This document shows, in pieces, positions 5,875-8,279 of a stretch of 8,279 nt of DNA (the first letter of the stretch is position 1; each line of letters begins with the position of its first letter). This stretch comes from Candidatus Heimdallarchaeota archaeon. Lineage in GTDB: Archaea > Asgardarchaeota > Heimdallarchaeia > Heimdallarchaeales > Kariarchaeaceae. Below the pieces are notes generated by a model. It was not told the origin of the DNA and ran no database searches. It saw only the letters and a program-made list of their open reading frames with translations. The DNA is taken from NCBI GenBank assembly GCA_030668165.1, contig DAOUUM010000104.1:1-8279 (forward strand), in the 5' to 3' direction. Both the position numbers and the translations under genes were made by a program.

Positions 5875-7062
5875 ATGTACAAAGAGTATGATAGCCAAGA
5901 ACTTTCATATAGAAATAAATTTTTACTCCCACCAGACATAATCTATTTCCTGGGAAATTCGCTTGGTTTGCAACCTAATACGACCTCCATAGGCATAACA
6001 GAAACATTGGACAAGTGGCATAAATATGGGGTTGAGGCATTCTTCCTGGGTGATAATCCATGGATGGAGATAGCTGATTCTATCAATGTCAGCATGGCCA
6101 ATATTTTGGGTGCAAAACCTGAAGAGGTGGTTATCATGAATACTCTAACCACCAACCTTCATCTGGCTCTGATCACATTTTATCGACCTGAAAAGAACAA
6201 ATACAAGATATTAGTTGAGGAGAATGCCTTTCCCACTGATGCTTATGCATTCAAATCACAATTGAGATACCATGGTTATGATCCTGAAGAGGATTTGGTG
6301 GTAGTTAAATCCCGAGATGATATAATTCATTATGAGGATATTGAAGCGATTCTTGAAAGTGGAGAGATTGCATTGACCATATTTGGTGGTGTGAATTACT
6401 ACTCTGGTCAAGTTTTCGATCTTGAGAGAATTACCAAGATGGCCAGAAAACATGGATCCGTCATAGGTTTTGATCTGGCTCATGCGGTGGGTAATATTGA
6501 ATTGGATTTACACCGAATAGGTTTTGATTTTGCAGTGTGGTGTAATTATAAATACATGAATGGTGGTCCCGGTGCACCTGGAGGTTTGTTCATTCATGAA
6601 AGACATCATTCAGATTCTGAAATTGGAAAATTATCAAGATTTGAGGGTTGGTGGGGCAACAAACGATCGACTAGATTTTTGATGAGAGATGATTTTGAGC
6701 CTGAGGTGGGAGCAAAGGCATGGCAACTAAGCACCAGCTCACCAATTATGCTTAGTGCATTGAGATCCTCTTTGGATATTTTTGACGAGGTTGGAATCAA
6801 GAAATTGAGGGAAAAGAGTATCAAGTTGACTGGATACCTGCGAGACTTGATCGGGGACAAATTTGAAATAATAACTCCTCAAGATTCAGGTGCCCAATTA
6901 TCTGTACGCGTTCCTGATAAGATTTTATTTGCCTTCCTCCATCGTAAGGGCGTTTACACAGACTGGCGAGAACCTGATGTGATTAGATTGGCACCGGTTC
7001 CCCTTTATAACACATTTGAAGAGGTTTACAATACATCCAAATTAATGATTGATTTCCTTTAA
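5875..7062 (+). CDS. kynU: Kynureninase (L-kynurenine hydrolase), EC 3.7.1.3
   Basis: A cytosolic PLP enzyme of the aminotransferase class V fold that cleaves kynurenine to anthranilate and alanine. The 395-residue protein aligns almost end to end with the catalytic core of the human enzyme. Motifs: FLGNSLGLQP (25-34), ALMN-like IMNTLTTNLH (87-96), AFPTDAYA (118-125), GFDLAHAVGN (198-207, with D200 and H203 near PLP), CNYKYMNGG (223-231, K226 as Schiff-base Lys), GWWGNKRSTRF (258-268) and RLAPVPLYN (371-379, Arg for the substrate carboxylate). By ungapped local alignment, human His102 corresponds to F56, Asn333 to T287 and His308 to N262. The first two are specificity positions and suggest preference for kynurenine over 3-hydroxykynurenine. 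The start is ATG 5875; an in-frame TAA lies four codons upstream. There are no tryptophan dioxygenase or formamidase genes in the window. It is divergent from an MFS gene and convergent with pirin. Confidence 0.93.
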   Translation: MYKEYDSQELSYRNKFLLPPDIIYFLGNSLGLQPNTTSIGITETLDKWHKYGVEAFFLGDNPWMEIADSINVSMANILGAKPEEVVIMNTLTTNLHLALITFYRPEKNKYKILVEENAFPTDAYAFKSQLRYHGYDPEEDLVVVKSRDDIIHYEDIEAILESGEIALTIFGGVNYYSGQVFDLERITKMARKHGSVIGFDLAHAVGNIELDLHRIGFDFAVWCNYKYMNGGPGAPGGLFIHERHHSDSEIGKLSRFEGWWGNKRSTRFLMRDDFEPEVGAKAWQLSTSSPIMLSALRSSLDIFDEVGIKKLREKSIKLTGYLRDLIGDKFEIITPQDSGAQLSVRVPDKILFAFLHRKGVYTDWREPDVIRLAPVPLYNTFEEVYNTSKLMIDFL

Positions 7063-7073
7063 TTGATAAAATA

Positions 7074-7250
7074 TTAATTTTCATATTCCGAGGGAGTTAG
7101 ATGAAAGGGAATGACAGAAGCCTTCATATTCAAATACATGTTAATATTGCGAAGGATGATGGAATAAAATAACAGGATTCCAATTGCTGCTAATACCCCT
7201 CCAGCAATGTATAAAGAATTGTAATTTTGATTAATAATTTTAAGGAATAA
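7074..7250 (-). other. Possible small single-TM protein or decayed gene remnant
   Basis: In the 214-bp gap after kynureninase, one minus-strand frame is open for 58 codons between stops at 7253-7251 and 7076-7074. It encodes a short polar lead (KIINQNYN), a convincing TM helix with small residues (AGGVLAAIGILLFYSIIL) and a basic-then-polar tail ending PSEYEN. It has no ATG, GTG or TTG before the TM segment; the first Met comes after it. An in-frame ATG at 7265-7263 is separated from it by one TAA (7253-7251), so ATG-GAA-AAT-GCA-stop-frame. It could be a gene with one nonsense change or base error, a frame using a rare start such as ATT, or a fragment of a lost membrane protein. It lies on the same strand as pirin, 12 bp beyond its stop if counted from that ATG. 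I do not recognise a family. Confidence 0.35.
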
Positions 7251-7276
7251 TTATGCATTTTCCATTGTTTGATTTA

Positions 7277-8143
7277 CTAGTTGCGATACTCGTGTTTGAT
7301 GAAATTTCCAGTTTGTAACTCCCCAAATGCCTGTCTGAGCTCATCTTGAGTATTCATAACAATCGGTCCTTGCCAAGCAACAGGTTCATTTATTGGCTTT
7401 CCAGTCATCAGTAAGAACCTTAGATCTTTATCTTTGGTTTGCATGCTAATCCGATTTCCCTCGTCAAAAACAACGAGATTGTCATGACCAACTAACTTCT
7501 CCCTTGTCTTGTCAAAATACCCCTCTCCCTCAAGTACATACAGCATAGCGGTGTGATCAGTTGGGACCTCATATTCAAAAGTGTTCTCCTGATCAATATG
7601 TATGTCGAGGTAAGTGGGATCAGATATTATATCTCTCACAGGACCTGATACTCCATTATAGCTACCTGCCAGAACTTTCACCGATACTGAATTATCAATT
7701 GCAACATCTTTAATCTCTGCCCTCTTGATATCCTGGTATCTTGGTTTCATCATCTTGTGTTTACTGGGCAGGTTCACCCAGAGCTGAAAACCACGAATAA
7801 GTCCATCATACTGAACAGGCATTTCCTGATGGATTATTCCACTCCCAGCAGTCATCCACTGGATTTCTCCCCCTTTGATGGTCCCCTTATTTCCTAAACT
7901 GTCCTCATGTTCGAATTTTCCGTGTACAAGATAGGAAACAGTCTCCATGCCCCTGTGTGGGTGCCATGGAAATCCTGCTATGAAATCACTGGGATCATTT
8001 GAGTGTATATCATCGAGAAGTAAAAATGGATCAAGATTTACTCCTCGTAAATTGCCGAATGCACGCTTTAATCTGACACCTGCTCCATCAATGGCAGGTA
8101 CACTCTTGGCTATGTATTTCACTTTTCTATCAATATTTTCCAT
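7277..8143 (-). CDS. Pirin family protein (bicupin)
   Basis: A 288-residue cytosolic protein of the pirin family, close to the usual 230-300. It has the N-terminal cupin metal site: HPHRGMET (61-68 from the chosen ATG, with H61 and H63) and IIHQEMP (103-109, with H105 and E107). These four match the Fe-binding His-His-His-Glu of pirins. The family hallmark AIDGAGVRLKRAFG lies at 17-30, with LDPFLLLDD shortly after. The C-terminal pirin_C domain covers about 170-288. Some pirins (for example YhhW) act as quercetin 2,3-dioxygenases and others are redox or regulatory proteins, so the reaction here is undetermined. I chose ATG 8143 (MENIDRKV). The longer frame begins with GTG at 8167, but its eight extra codons are AT-rich and not pirin-like, and a weak TATA-like ATTAAATG centred near 8170 fits the 8143 start. 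Convergent with kynureninase. Confidence 0.9.
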   Translation of the reverse strand: MENIDRKVKYIAKSVPAIDGAGVRLKRAFGNLRGVNLDPFLLLDDIHSNDPSDFIAGFPWHPHRGMETVSYLVHGKFEHEDSLGNKGTIKGGEIQWMTAGSGIIHQEMPVQYDGLIRGFQLWVNLPSKHKMMKPRYQDIKRAEIKDVAIDNSVSVKVLAGSYNGVSGPVRDIISDPTYLDIHIDQENTFEYEVPTDHTAMLYVLEGEGYFDKTREKLVGHDNLVVFDEGNRISMQTKDKDLRFLLMTGKPINEPVAWQGPIVMNTQDELRQAFGELQTGNFIKHEYRN

Positions 8144-8224
8144 ACGATATTTGATTGTTAATTTCACATTTAATGGTTTGCTTCAATGAAAATTACTATT
8201 TTTGAGTAGATATTTTTAATTATT

Positions 8225-8279
8225 TTATGCGTGTAAGTATGCAGCTGCTAATGCCTGATCTGCCGTCAAAAATCCAGCA
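8225..8279 (-). CDS. C-terminal end of an unidentified protein (partial)
   Basis: A minus-strand frame open from the right edge ends at TAA 8227-8225 after 17 codons encoding AGFLTADQALAAAYLHA. It reads like an amphipathic C-terminal helix. First codon positions are G-rich and third positions AT-rich, as in the other genes of the window. The AT-rich intergenic stretch begins right at the stop. It lies 81 bp upstream of the chosen pirin start on the same strand. The piece is too short to assign a family. A plus-strand start in the same bases is the competing reading but has poorer codon statistics. Confidence 0.55.
   Translation of the reverse strand, partial: AGFLTADQALAAAYLHA

Noticed and set aside
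7101..7172. Plus-strand 23-codon ORF (MKGNDRSLH...) preceded by a GAGGGAG Shine-Dalgarno-like run
   Set aside because: It is very short and hydrophilic, overlaps the more convincing minus-strand TM frame, and no other gene here appears to use a Shine-Dalgarno sequence.
8227..8279. Plus-strand ORF start (ATG 8227 or 8239) with a TATA-like ATATTTTTAA around 8212-8219
   Set aside because: The spacing would suit a leaderless start at 8239, but the first codon positions are C-rich and unlike the other genes. The minus-strand reading of the same bases looks more like real coding sequence.

Overview
This looks like a stretch of archaeal chromosome, AT-rich between genes, most plausibly from the Thermoplasmata or a similar group. 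The evidence is indirect. No gene start has a convincing Shine-Dalgarno sequence. Several starts (2753, 3559, 4467, and probably the Met at 2136) sit about 26-28 bp downstream of the centre of an archaeal TATA box, as expected for leaderless mRNAs. Ile ATA and Arg AGA/AGG codons are frequent. No rRNA, tRNA or marker protein is present, so the taxonomic call is an inference.

Layout. The left edge (1-894, +) is the C-terminal part of an S41 peptidase of the IRBP/tricorn-like branch; its reading frame runs off the left end. It converges on a block of five minus-strand genes (916-5703): a 12-TM major facilitator with an unusual seven-histidine loop, a cysteine-rich CGGC-domain protein, a Nudix hydrolase, an AAC(3)-type N-acetyltransferase and a second, DHA1-like major facilitator. 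These are spaced 75-170 bp apart and each has its own TATA-like element, so they look like single-gene transcripts rather than an operon. The second facilitator is divergent from a plus-strand kynureninase (5875-7062). That gene converges on a minus-strand pirin (7277-8143), with a possible small or decayed membrane-protein frame between them. The last 55 bases probably hold the C-terminus of another minus-strand gene.

How the genes may work together. No complete known pathway is present. Kynureninase has no kynA/kynB partners here, so it may serve kynurenine salvage to anthranilate and alanine. The divergent transporter could be linked to it through the shared 171-bp intergenic region, where a near-perfect inverted repeat covers the transporter's TATA box. 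The His-rich facilitator and the CGGC protein share an identical 9-bp element (AATAGCGAT on the minus strand) just upstream of their starts. Together with the His and Cys clusters, this suggests a small co-regulated metal-handling pair. That is the most speculative but most interesting hypothesis from the window.

No CRISPR array, insertion sequence, tRNA, rRNA, integration site or origin was recognised. No gap longer than 300 bp lacks a gene; the largest is 7063-7276.
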